From: Frigoribacterium sp. VKM Ac-2836
GTDB taxonomy: Bacteria > Actinomycetota > Actinomycetes > Actinomycetales > Microbacteriaceae
Length of the DNA: 64,000 nucleotides
Assembly: GCF_013248995.1 (NCBI RefSeq)
Contig: NZ_JABRPK010000002.1
Span: 248,001-312,000, forward strand
Direction of reading: 5' to 3'
Positions 38,570-47,183 of this stretch are shown piece by piece. Each line of letters begins with the position of its first letter. The stretch's first letter is position 1. The translations under genes and the position numbers were made by a program. The notes beneath the pieces were generated by a model. It saw only the letters and a program-made list of their open reading frames with translations, was not told the origin of the DNA and made no database searches.

Positions 38570-39466
38570 CTAGGAGGCGCCCCCGACATCGGAGGAGGCC
38601 TGCGTCGGGGACGTGGCCGCGCCTCCTGGGGTCGCCGCCGCGTCGGTCGCCTGGGCGGCCGTATGGGCTGCGACGGCCTCGGCCTCGCGGGCTTCGTGGG
38701 CGGTGGCGGCCTCGTCGGCGGCGATGCGGGCCAGGCGGGCGGCGATGGCGGGTTCGAAGGCCGAGGCCCAGACGCGGTAGCCGCGGTCGTTGGGATGGAA
38801 GAGGTCGCCGGCCGAGTTGCGGTAGGTGCGGAAGAAGCCCTGGCTGCGGGTGGTCTCGTAGAGCGGGGCGAGGGTGAGGCCGAACTCGCCGGCGACGCGG
38901 CGGACGATGGCGTTGGCCTCGACGAGCTTCTTCTCGCGGTCGGGAATCCACATGGCGGGAAGGTCGCCGACGATGGCGTGCGAGGGCAGGGCGCCGTAGA
39001 TGACGCGGAGGTTCTTCTCGAACGACTCGGGGTTGAACTGGATGATGTCGTTCGCGCCGATGGCCACGGTGACGACATCGGGTTCGTACTTCTCGAACTT
39101 CGGCAACTGGTCTTTGCGGCAGAGCCAGGTGGTCGAGCCGCTGACGCTGAGGTTGACGACCCGCAGCGAGGTGTGGCTCTGGCGGCGCATGTACGCGGAG
39201 AGGCGGCCGACGTAGCTGCGGGCCGGGCTCGAGGCGCCGATGCCCTGCGCGGCGGAGTCGCCCATCGCGACGTAGAGCAGCTTGCCCTTGCGGTCGAAGC
39301 GGTCGCGCCACCAGGCGGAGTGGACGGGCAACAGCGCGTTGAGGTCGGCGGCGGCGGCGTTGCGCCGCTGCATGAACCGGTTGACACCGGCGCCCGCGGC
39401 GGCCGTGGTGGCGAGGGTGACGCCGACGCCCGAGAGGAAGGCGGTGACGGTGTGGCGTGAGGGCAT
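38570..39466 (-). CDS. SGNH/GDSL hydrolase
   Basis: The 298-residue protein has a hydrophobic N-terminus (possible signal or anchor), block I MGDSAAQGIG, block III AIGANDI, and block V FHPNDRGYRVWA containing the catalytic Asp/His pair. The Ala/Glu-rich C-terminal 50 residues are low complexity. It probably acts on an ester at the envelope. The leaderless ATG has TAGCCT six bases upstream. Confidence 0.88.
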   Translation of the reverse strand: MPSRHTVTAFLSGVGVTLATTAAAGAGVNRFMQRRNAAAADLNALLPVHSAWWRDRFDRKGKLLYVAMGDSAAQGIGASSPARSYVGRLSAYMRRQSHTSLRVVNLSVSGSTTWLCRKDQLPKFEKYEPDVVTVAIGANDIIQFNPESFEKNLRVIYGALPSHAIVGDLPAMWIPDREKKLVEANAIVRRVAGEFGLTLAPLYETTRSQGFFRTYRNSAGDLFHPNDRGYRVWASAFEPAIAARLARIAADEAATAHEAREAEAVAAHTAAQATDAAATPGGAATSPTQASSDVGGAS

Positions 39467-39603
39467 GGGCCGAGGCTACGCCGGGCTCCGATGCCCGTGC
39501 CGACCATCACGGCAGCCTGTGCACGACCCCGAGGAGGCGCGGTGCGGTGGACGAGCCGTCACCCGGTTTCGTCCCTGCCGCCGGATGTACTAAACTCGTC
39601 CTC

Positions 39604-39694
39604 GGTACCGTGTCCGAGCGGCCGAAGGATCATGTCTCGAAAACATGTGTGGGGGTTAACTCCACCGTGGGTTCAAATCCCACCGGTACCGCCA
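39604..39694 (+). tRNA. tRNA-Ser (CGA)
   Basis: A class-II tRNA with acceptor GGTACCG/CGGTACC, anticodon loop CTCGAAA, a long variable arm and encoded CCA. Accessory DNA begins immediately downstream, a usual integration site, but no copy of its 3' end was found in the window. Confidence 0.96.
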
Positions 39695-39743
39695 GAGGGT
39701 TGTTTGCGCATCATCCGAAATTCGTTTGCGGAACTCAGCCCGA

Positions 39744-39778
39744 GAAGAAAGCCCCCGAGTAGTTCGGGGGCTTTCTTC
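39744..39778 (+). terminator. tRNA-Ser terminator
   Basis: GAAGAAAGCCCCCGA and TCGGGGGCTTTCTTC form a 15-bp perfect stem with a 5-base loop. Confidence 0.9.
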
Positions 39779-39799
39779 CGTTTCTGGGCCTAGACGCCC

Positions 39800-40177
39800 T
39801 TGCCGGCGAGGGGTTTGGGACCTCTAGACCGCTTCCTCTGTGCCATTGGGCGCGCAGTCGGCTTAAACGGGTGGCACTTGGACACGGTCGACCTGAGCAT
39901 GAAAGACGGCAGGCCCTTCGGGTACGTCACCTTCGTAGAAGCAGGGGCCGGCCGTGAAGCTCAGGTAGCCGTTCGTTGGGATCATGTGCACGACCAGCTC
40001 CAGTGCTTCGCAACGGACCGGAACATCGGCAAAGAGCGAGGCGAACTCGAGCGGGACGTTCGTCATCGAGTTGGCGCGCTGGTGGCTGCCTACGCCCAGC
40101 TGGGCCTGTCGATCGCAACTAGTTACGTTGCCGCCGAGGCATTGCGGACCGCGGCCAATCTGGCGCCCCATCGCTAG
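39800..40177 (+). CDS. hypothetical protein (uncertain start)
   Basis: A 125-residue frame from TTG at 39800, or 92 residues from ATG at 39899 (MKDGRPFGYVTFVE). The C-terminal part is plausible helix (RHRVGALVAAYAQLGLSIATS). No family recognised and no clear ribosome site. It could be a fragment at the island edge. Confidence 0.35.
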   Translation: MPARGLGPLDRFLCAIGRAVGLNGWHLDTVDLSMKDGRPFGYVTFVEAGAGREAQVAVRWDHVHDQLQCFATDRNIGKERGELERDVRHRVGALVAAYAQLGLSIATSYVAAEALRTAANLAPHR

Positions 40178-40433
40178 CTGCTCTCAGCCCCCGGGTACGG
40201 GGAGAGCGTGGTATCGCAGTCCGGACCGCAGCGCCCCCGCTCGCAGGAGAGCCGAATTGCGGTCAGACTCTTTGAAGCCAACACAAAGGGGCGCGACTGC
40301 CCATGGCGTCGTCAAGTACGCCTCGGTGAAGGAGCGAGCCGGGGGCTTGGCCCAGCAGAGCGACTGGGGCTCCGAGTCGACGAGCGTGGCCCGGCGCGGC
40401 ATTAGAGAGGGCGGTGCCACGGTTTGGGGCCGT

Positions 40434-42386
40434 TCAGCGGCGGATCTTGTCCGTCGAACTTGACGGAAGGTGTTCGCCTATGTGGCCGATGTAGATGCAT
40501 CCGTCGTTAGAGACCTGGTCGTAATAGTGGATTCGAAGCTTTTGCTGCGCTGACCAGCTATGCGGCTTGAAGTGAGACCACATATGCACGTGCCCAGTAG
40601 GGTCGACCTCCTTCGGCACGGGAAGGAGGCGATGATCGCCGAATCGCGCGCGGGTGTCGCTTGTTTCGTCTCGGGCGTGCTTGTTCGGTGGGACGTGGAA
40701 CCGGTCAGCAGGACCGGATTCGCAGAACGCGTGCACGCTGCTGTCCCACACCCCATCGAGGCGCGACGCCCGGTAGGCAGCCATAGTGCCCAACGCGTCC
40801 CAGGCCGCGCGGAGCCCGGCTTGGTCGAGGTCGAGCGCTTTCACCGCTTTTACAGTCCGTAGGTTCCCGGTGATGACGATTTGGTGAGTGGCGAGTCTGG
40901 GATCGGTGAGGAGGGCGTCCCAGTCGGCGGGGCTTGAGCCGAGCGGGTTCGCCGGTCCGTTGTCGTCCACCCAGCTGTACGCGTTCGCTGGGTCATGCTC
41001 GATCACCTTGCTGCGTAGGAATGCGGCCTCCCGGTTCTTTGCCGCGAACTGCACGTCAAGGCGATCCCGTTCTCGGGTGACCGCAGCAGCATCGGATCGT
41101 TCGCCCTCCAACGTGTCCTCCAGCAACTCGACCTTGCCGCGGAGTTCGTCGTTGTCCGAGAGCAAGCGCTGAACCGATTCTGCGTCCGGCACGGTTCGTG
41201 TCGCGGCATCAAGTAGTTCGAGCAACGTCGACTCGAGGAGATCCGGCAGGCCGAGGAAGTCTTGCAGCTCCATCAGCTGGCGGAGAGCCTCTGCTCGCGC
41301 GGAATTTGCGGTCGCTACCTCGGTGCGGAGCGCGACGATGACATCCGCCGAGAGGTCTTCCGCCGCTACTGGCGCTACCGCGGGAACGGATAGGCCAATC
41401 GTATCGACCATGGTGGGCTTCAACGCCGGTCGCGCAGCCTGTCGGGCTGCGACGCGTTCGCTTAGCGGCACGGCATTTGGTTCGACCGCGGAACGGAGCC
41501 GCTGCGCGGCGGTGCGGTCGAAGGCCCTGTTCCACTCTCGAACCGTCGGGGGCAGTGGCTTCTGGTACTGACGAACGAACCGCTCGACGGTCCGTTCGAT
41601 GTCGGCATCCAGTCCGGCGAGGGTCCGCGTCGTCAGCCAGCGCGCCGCGGCTTCAGTGGCGGGGTCGTCTAGATCCACGTCCGGTGGGTAAGTCCGTAGC
41701 GTCCCAGCCCCCACGGCACGCCGACCGTGCAGAGCGCGAAACTGCTCAGCGGAGATTGGATCGAGCGAGACCACATGTGCGATGCCCGCGCATCGTCGAG
41801 TCCACCGGCGCACACCCTGCATCCACTGTTCGAATTCGATCCCGTCGATGGGTGCGGCGACAAGAACCGGGAGACGACGAGTCGGGTCATCAATCAGTTC
41901 CTGAAGCTCCTTGAGCCCGGCGTTCGATACGTGCCGCACACCGGTGCGGACGGGACCAACATCTGAGAGATCAACGACGTCGAGGATCATGTCCGCGACC
42001 TTCGGTTTCGCTGCCCGTCGCCGGTCAGAGGAAGCCGTCCGGACGCTGACCCATCCTCCACTCGGGCCGTCCACAGCGACGATGGTCACAACAAACGTTG
42101 TCCCCCGATTTGTGTTCCACGCGCGGACCCGGACCCCGTCCTCGCGTCCTGCGCGACGGTGCAAGACTTCGACTCGGCGTGTTGGGGGTGAGCCGACTGC
42201 TTCGCCTTCGACACCCGGGTCGATTTCGACCCCGAGCTTGTCTCTACTCCACGCGGCCACCTCGTCGAGCACGCGGCGCAACCAGTTGCTACTGCCCTGG
42301 GTGGTCCAGTACGCCTGATAGTCGTGATCCGCAGGTGCGGCAGTCTCCGTTTGGCTGACGTCCGTGCGCTCATCCGTGGTCGTCAC
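40434..42386 (-). CDS. 650-residue protein of unknown function in island
   Basis: The protein starts at GTG 42386. The N-terminal half mixes alpha and beta segments, including LPVLVAAPIDGIEFEQWMQG and RRCAGIAHVVSLDPISAEQF, reminiscent of large uncharacterised actinobacterial proteins. A charged coiled coil spans about 395-450. The last 60 residues form a beta-rich module (HMWSHFKPHSW, LRIHYYDQVSNDGCIYIGHIG). It has no visible catalytic motif or membrane segment. It is alone, about 800 bases from the AAA gene and divergent from it. A defence-related role is guessed from location only. Confidence 0.6.
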   Translation of the reverse strand: MTTTDERTDVSQTETAAPADHDYQAYWTTQGSSNWLRRVLDEVAAWSRDKLGVEIDPGVEGEAVGSPPTRRVEVLHRRAGREDGVRVRAWNTNRGTTFVVTIVAVDGPSGGWVSVRTASSDRRRAAKPKVADMILDVVDLSDVGPVRTGVRHVSNAGLKELQELIDDPTRRLPVLVAAPIDGIEFEQWMQGVRRWTRRCAGIAHVVSLDPISAEQFRALHGRRAVGAGTLRTYPPDVDLDDPATEAAARWLTTRTLAGLDADIERTVERFVRQYQKPLPPTVREWNRAFDRTAAQRLRSAVEPNAVPLSERVAARQAARPALKPTMVDTIGLSVPAVAPVAAEDLSADVIVALRTEVATANSARAEALRQLMELQDFLGLPDLLESTLLELLDAATRTVPDAESVQRLLSDNDELRGKVELLEDTLEGERSDAAAVTRERDRLDVQFAAKNREAAFLRSKVIEHDPANAYSWVDDNGPANPLGSSPADWDALLTDPRLATHQIVITGNLRTVKAVKALDLDQAGLRAAWDALGTMAAYRASRLDGVWDSSVHAFCESGPADRFHVPPNKHARDETSDTRARFGDHRLLPVPKEVDPTGHVHMWSHFKPHSWSAQQKLRIHYYDQVSNDGCIYIGHIGEHLPSSSTDKIRR

Positions 42387-43186
42387 TGACCCACCCTTCG
42401 CTTAGTGAGAGAAGCTTACCTAGGGAAGGTGTCGTCATGCGTTAGCTCCCTTTCGATTCTCGGCATCGATCCCAGCACGGTCCGCTGATGGTTACGGCCA
42501 TACCGGCCCTATGCGGGCACGTCGGCCATGTCCGGCATCGACGTCCTACCTCGCCACCGGTTGTGCACTACTCGCTAACCGTTTCCGCCCCCGGGGTACA
42601 AAGCTGGTTCAGGCCGTTGACTCGGCATCGTCGGACCAGGTAGACGGATGCTTCACCTTCCGGCTCAGCGGCAGGGGGATGCATCACGGGAACTTTTCGT
42701 CTCTGCCAGCGGCTCATGACGTCAAACGCGTCGCTGACATCGCGGTCGCCGCAAGGTGCTGCCTCCAAGTCCACAAGTGGACGCCCGCTGTGCCCACTTC
42801 TGGGGCGACAGGCGGGGCGGGGGCATCCACCCCGACCTCCACATTTACGCTCGGGCGGCTTTAGCCGCCCCGCTCACCCGGTGGCGGCCAGCTTCTGCCG
42901 GCGCCTCCACTTCGCGGGGTCGTTCGCCTGCTCGCAGAGGGGGTTGGAGGAGGGCCGAATAGCGACCGCCGTGGTCGATCCAAGGCTGCTCGTCAGGCCT
43001 GGTGAGTTCGCAACTAACGCGCTATGTCGTTCCGGGCGAGCCCTTGGTTCCACATCGCATTGCGCACCTGCTTGATCGTGTCTGAGTGGACGCGACAGGC
43101 TCATTCTCGACGTTTGGGCAAGCCCAAATGAGACCCAAGTGGGTGTGTGGCTGTCTCTCGTTGTGTGCAGCGTGTCCCTCAGCTCG
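42387..43186. other. gene-poor stretch between divergent island genes
   Basis: About 800 bases with no convincing gene; the frames found lack family features or overlap known starts. GGGCGGC and GCCGCCC form a short hairpin at about 42852-42869. Confidence 0.4.
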
Positions 43187-43212
43187 TCAGAAATGTCTGA
43201 TCGGGGTCTTAG
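43187..43212 (+). promoter_or_regulatory. palindrome and -10 of the AAA/subtilase operon
   Basis: TCAG-N6-CTGA (43187-43200) lies just upstream of TAGTAT (43207-43212), which ends nine bases before the ATG at 43222. The palindrome sits in the spacer or -35 region and could be an operator. Confidence 0.45.
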
Positions 43213-43221
43213 TATGTCCGT

Positions 43222-44409
43222 ATGGAGCACTTCTCGATCGTCAAGGCCATCGGCCGCGCCGCGCTGGCGGCGGATAACCGGGAGGTCGTTGCTCATCAGC
43301 TGGTTCGCCTCGAGGCCGCGCTTCGCAGTTCTGGTGACGGCGACGCTGATGCCCTTCAGAAGATGATTTCTGCCGCTTCCCGCCCTCGCCGAGCTGCGCC
43401 AAGCCGCGTTGCTCGAAGCGCAGTCTCCGCGTTGGAACGTATGGCGGTGGGTGTGCCGGTGCCGGTTGATCCAGAGAGCGCGGCCCCGCTTGCGACGGTT
43501 GTGTTCCCTGAGCAGAACACTGCGAGTCGACCTATCTTCAACGACGTCGTGACGGAGATGGTGCAGTCACTGACCAAGGAATGGGATCATCAGGAGCAAT
43601 TACTGCAGGCTGGCCTGCATCCGTCATTGACCGCGTTGGCCTACGGCCCGCCCGGGACAGGAAAGACATCGCTCGCGCTTTGGCTCGCCAAGGAGCTAAA
43701 TTTGCCGGCAGTTGTTGCCCGTCTTGACGGTCTTATCAGCTCTCTGCTCGGGACAACAGCGCGCAACCTCGGCTCGTTGTTTGAGTTCGCAAACAGGTAC
43801 GAGTGCGTCCTCATTCTCGACGAGTTCGACGCCATAGCGAAGCTTCGAGACGACCCCAACGAAGTTGGGGAGATCAAACGAGTTGTGAACGCGCTCCTAC
43901 AGAACATGGATGGTCGCGCCGCGATCGGCATCACTCTGGGATTGACCAACCACGAAGCGCTCCTTGATCCAGCAGTTTGGCGTCGGTTCGAGGTGCAGGT
44001 GCCGATCCCCGTACCTGCCGTTCCCGAACGAATTGCCATTGTCGCCGCAGCTTTGGGCGACACCCCCGGCATCGAGGCGGAAGCGAAGCTCATCGTCTGG
44101 ATGACCGATGGCTTTTCAGGGGCGGAGGTGACCACGGTGTGCAAGAAATGGCGGAAGCGCCAAATTGTGGACGGTCTAGCCCGCACCGACGCAGTGCAAT
44201 TGATCATGCAGGTCACGGCTTCCACTGCGGCGCGTTTTGGTGCAGCGGATCGTCCTGAGTGGCCGAACCGAGAAGCTCTCATCGCCGATCTAGTCCTGAG
44301 TGACACTCTTCACTTCTCCCAGGGTGAACTGGCACATTTGTTCGGCATCAGCACCAAGACCGTAAGCCGCCTAGTGAATAAAATTCAGAGCGAGGATGGC
44401 AATGCCTAA
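43222..44409 (+). CDS. AAA+ ATPase with C-terminal HTH-like end, partner of a subtilase
   Basis: The 395-residue protein has about 95 residues of helical N-terminus, then an AAA+ core. Walker A is [10 protein letters not shown] (141-150), Walker B CVLILDEFDA (about 195-204), with sensor-1-like GLTNHE and arginine-finger-like AVWRRFE. It is a FtsH/spastin-like ATPase by look. Residues 363-390 (SQGELAHLFGISTKTVSRLV) resemble a helix-turn-helix. It is translationally coupled to the subtilase (stop overlaps its start). The pair probably works together, the ATPase sensing or unfolding and the protease cutting. Confidence 0.8.
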   Translation: MEHFSIVKAIGRAALAADNREVVAHQLVRLEAALRSSGDGDADALQKMISAASRPRRAAPSRVARSAVSALERMAVGVPVPVDPESAAPLATVVFPEQNTASRPIFNDVVTEMVQSLTKEWDHQEQLLQAGLHPSLTALAYGPPGTGKTSLALWLAKELNLPAVVARLDGLISSLLGTTARNLGSLFEFANRYECVLILDEFDAIAKLRDDPNEVGEIKRVVNALLQNMDGRAAIGITLGLTNHEALLDPAVWRRFEVQVPIPVPAVPERIAIVAAALGDTPGIEAEAKLIVWMTDGFSGAEVTTVCKKWRKRQIVDGLARTDAVQLIMQVTASTAARFGAADRPEWPNREALIADLVLSDTLHFSQGELAHLFGISTKTVSRLVNKIQSEDGNA

Positions 44410-46930
44410 CCAGCCAGTCCAGATCGTCACAAACCCGCAGCGGCTGACGCAACGGCGCGACAAACCGTCCCCAAATTCCGCCGGTACCGATTTTTTCGCA
44501 GGCAATGACGCTGGATTTGCTCGCCATCAGGTGCGGTTGACGACGCAACTCGCCAGCATCATTAGCGCACTAAAAGTGCCTACGTACATGAATGATTACA
44601 ATGGCTTGGGTTTTGTAATCGTCAAGATGAGTTCCCAAGCCATCGCGAAAACACACCGGCCGCAGATACGCCTGTTCAAGAAGAATGCAGTTCCTCATGT
44701 GGCCACGCGGGGCATTGGAGAACCAATCTTCGCCTGTACCCCGGAGACGCTTCGTGGAGTCCTTGAGCGGCTCCGTCAAGCTGAACTCAGCGTCGGTACC
44801 AAAACGCTAAAAACTGGAGAGATCGTCGCGAACCCGACGAGAGCCCGGTGCGAAGCGTCTGCAATCGCGAGCATTGAGCTGTGGTCTGTCGCAGACAAGC
44901 GTGCCTTCGATGCTGAGGATGGGGTTGCGTGGCTGAGTCGGTCCGGGTCGGGTGGCAGATACCACGTGGAGCTCTTCCCATTTGGTGGGGTGTCAGCACC
45001 GGCATCTCTGACATCTGCTGGCCAGAGCGCAGCGCGAGCGCTCGAGAACGACCTCACCAACGTCTCCGTTGACATAAATGCGCAAGCGGCTCGCGGGGTG
45101 GGCGGCCCGCTTGCTCTATCTGTGGCTGTGCTTGAACCAGGCGTCCCCGGGCGTACTGAACTCGGAATCACACTCGAGGAAGTCGGAACCGCGCTTCGAA
45201 GCCGCGGGAACCCAGCCCCCAACGTCGACGTCGACGAACATGCGCGTGTTCTCAACGCTCTCGAACGCAACCCGCTCGTACGCTCCATCGCGCTCCCGCC
45301 GCTCCCCTCAGCCACGCAGGGAGAGGCTGCAGCCACCGGCGCCCTGGCATTGCCCGTCCTCCCGGGCCCCGACGAACAGACCCTGCCAATCATCGGTGTA
45401 CTGGATGGGGGCGTTGGGCCCGTGCTCGACCCTTGGGTTGTCGACCGCTGGACGGTGATAAGTCCATCGGACACGGACGCGGAGCATGGCACGTTCATCA
45501 GTGGCCTCCTGATCGCGGCAGGACCGCTTAACCCGTCGCTTTTGGATTCATCACGTCCGGCCTGCCGGATACTGGACCTTAAGGTGCTGCCAGCGGACCC
45601 TGGAGGCACTGGTGTCAACTTTGGCCGCTACTACCCCGGTGGAGCCGCGGAGTTTCTCGACGAAATTGAAGACGCTGTCCGAGATGCCAGGAAACGGTAT
45701 GACGTCCGAATATTCAACTTAAGCGTAAATTTTGACGGGCCCGGCGACGACGCGCGTTACGGCTTCACGGCGCAGCGTTTGGACGAGATAGCGCGACAGC
45801 ACGACGTCATATTTGTGATATCCGGCGGTAACCTTGTGCCTAGTGATCAACGTGCCGAGTGGGGTACGAATCCTGACCGTAACCTTGCTGCGCTGGTTCG
45901 GGAGACGAGGACGACGGTCTCGGAACCCGCTGAGAGTTTGTTTAACCTGTCAGTAAGTGCGTTGAACCCACCTGGAATTGGTGGACAGGTGCCCTATGCC
46001 CTCACTAGGTACAGTCGAAGAGGGCCGGGGTTGCGCGGAGCTACAAAACCAGATCTTGCGCATATCGGCGGTAGCGGCACGTACGACAGCGTCGCTGGTT
46101 ACGGCCTGGTCTCAGTCGATGAGGCCGGAGCGGAAGTCACGGACTGCGGGACCAGCTTCGCGGCGCCCCTTGTCGCGCGCGAGCTCGCTGACCTCGACGT
46201 CGCCATTCAGGGGGATGTGCCCCGTGAGGTGCTCCTGGCTCTCCTAATCCACGAGGCGAGAATGCCGAAGCAACTTCAGAAGGGGTCAATCGGTGCAGTC
46301 GCAACCCAGCTTGCAGGTTTCGGCGTGCCCAGCCAGACGCACCACACTCTGGAGCGTCCCGACTCGGAAATCGTAATGGTCTTTAACAGCACTGTGCTGC
46401 CACGCGAGGAGCACAGTTTGGACTTCTCCTGGCCGGCTGCCCTAACCACAAACGGTAAGTGCCGCGGGTATGCCCGGCTGACTCTGGTTGCGCGGCCGGT
46501 TCTTGCCTACGAGCACGGGGACGAACGCATTCGCGTCAACATCGACGCTAAGCTCATGCAGCAAAATGAGGATGGCGGGTTCAACAATGTGCTGAAGCCT
46601 GTCCACAACCCCAACGCCATGGCCAACCCAAAGACCGAACGCGAGCGGCTGCGAGAGAATCACAAGTGGCAGGTCGTGAAGAGCTTCGAGACGGCCAACA
46701 TGCGTGGACGTGGCAGCAGCTCGACGTGGCGGTTCTTTGTTGAGTACCTGACCCGCGCGGAAGAGCCGCTCCCGATTAAGGGCGTCGAGTTCGCCGCGGT
46801 CCTCACGATTTCCGACCCCAAGGGCGTCGCACCGGTTTTTCAGCAGATGCGGCAACAACTAAACGCACGAGGGGTGCAGACCACTGACATTCGGGTCGGA
46901 ATTCGCAACCGAGTTAGCACGCGCTTCTGA
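44402..46930 (+). CDS. subtilisin-family (S8) serine protease paired with AAA+ ATPase
   Basis: The 842-residue protein lacks a signal peptide, so it should be cytoplasmic. Residues 1-325 are a large unrecognised N-terminal region. The S8 domain has Asp335 (IGVLDGG), His362 (AEHGTFISG) and Ser585 (CGTSFAAP), with oxyanion Asn in VISGGN, so the triad is complete. A 240-residue C-terminal beta-rich region follows. The ATG at 44402 is preferred (GAGG six bases upstream); 44396 is the alternative. Composition is AT-richer than the chromosome. It is similar to AAA/S8 pairs often seen in defence islands. Confidence 0.82.
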   Translation: MPNQPVQIVTNPQRLTQRRDKPSPNSAGTDFFAGNDAGFARHQVRLTTQLASIISALKVPTYMNDYNGLGFVIVKMSSQAIAKTHRPQIRLFKKNAVPHVATRGIGEPIFACTPETLRGVLERLRQAELSVGTKTLKTGEIVANPTRARCEASAIASIELWSVADKRAFDAEDGVAWLSRSGSGGRYHVELFPFGGVSAPASLTSAGQSAARALENDLTNVSVDINAQAARGVGGPLALSVAVLEPGVPGRTELGITLEEVGTALRSRGNPAPNVDVDEHARVLNALERNPLVRSIALPPLPSATQGEAAATGALALPVLPGPDEQTLPIIGVLDGGVGPVLDPWVVDRWTVISPSDTDAEHGTFISGLLIAAGPLNPSLLDSSRPACRILDLKVLPADPGGTGVNFGRYYPGGAAEFLDEIEDAVRDARKRYDVRIFNLSVNFDGPGDDARYGFTAQRLDEIARQHDVIFVISGGNLVPSDQRAEWGTNPDRNLAALVRETRTTVSEPAESLFNLSVSALNPPGIGGQVPYALTRYSRRGPGLRGATKPDLAHIGGSGTYDSVAGYGLVSVDEAGAEVTDCGTSFAAPLVARELADLDVAIQGDVPREVLLALLIHEARMPKQLQKGSIGAVATQLAGFGVPSQTHHTLERPDSEIVMVFNSTVLPREEHSLDFSWPAALTTNGKCRGYARLTLVARPVLAYEHGDERIRVNIDAKLMQQNEDGGFNNVLKPVHNPNAMANPKTERERLRENHKWQVVKSFETANMRGRGSSSTWRFFVEYLTRAEEPLPIKGVEFAAVLTISDPKGVAPVFQQMRQQLNARGVQTTDIRVGIRNRVSTRF

Positions 46931-46993
46931 CGTGCGGGACCCGGAGAGATGCGTCGGAACGACTGTCGGCTCGGCGGCCCCGTGGCCCGAACC

Positions 46994-47158
46994 TCACTTC
47001 TTCTTGGACTGATCGTTCTCGGGGGAAGGCGCCGTCTTCTTGGCCTGAGCGCTCGCGCTGCTCCGCGTCACATACTTGCCGGTCGTCGGGTTTACTCGGA
47101 TGCCGCTGACGCGGTATGCCCCGTTCCCTAGGCTCTGAAGTGAGTAGCCGTTTGCCAT
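46994..47158 (-). CDS. 54-residue basic protein downstream of SIR2-GAF gene
   Basis: This small gene starts at ATG 47158 with a perfect AGGAGG six bases upstream, and ends at 46994. The protein begins MANGYSLQSLGNGAYRVSG, continues with VNPTTGKYVTRSSASAQAK and ends KKK. The NPTTGKYVT segment recalls small actinobacterial proteins of unknown function. It follows the SIR2-GAF stop by 25 bases on the same strand, so it is probably the third gene of the CHAT/SIR2 unit; an inhibitor or adaptor role is only a guess. Confidence 0.7.
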   Translation of the reverse strand: MANGYSLQSLGNGAYRVSGIRVNPTTGKYVTRSSASAQAKKTAPSPENDQSKKK

Positions 47159-47183
47159 GTCTGCCTCCTACCTAATTTGGAGT

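Noticed and set aside
42874-43296. A 140-codon minus-strand frame over the AAA gene start
   Set aside because: It overlaps the promoter and first codons of a strong gene and has no recognisable domain.
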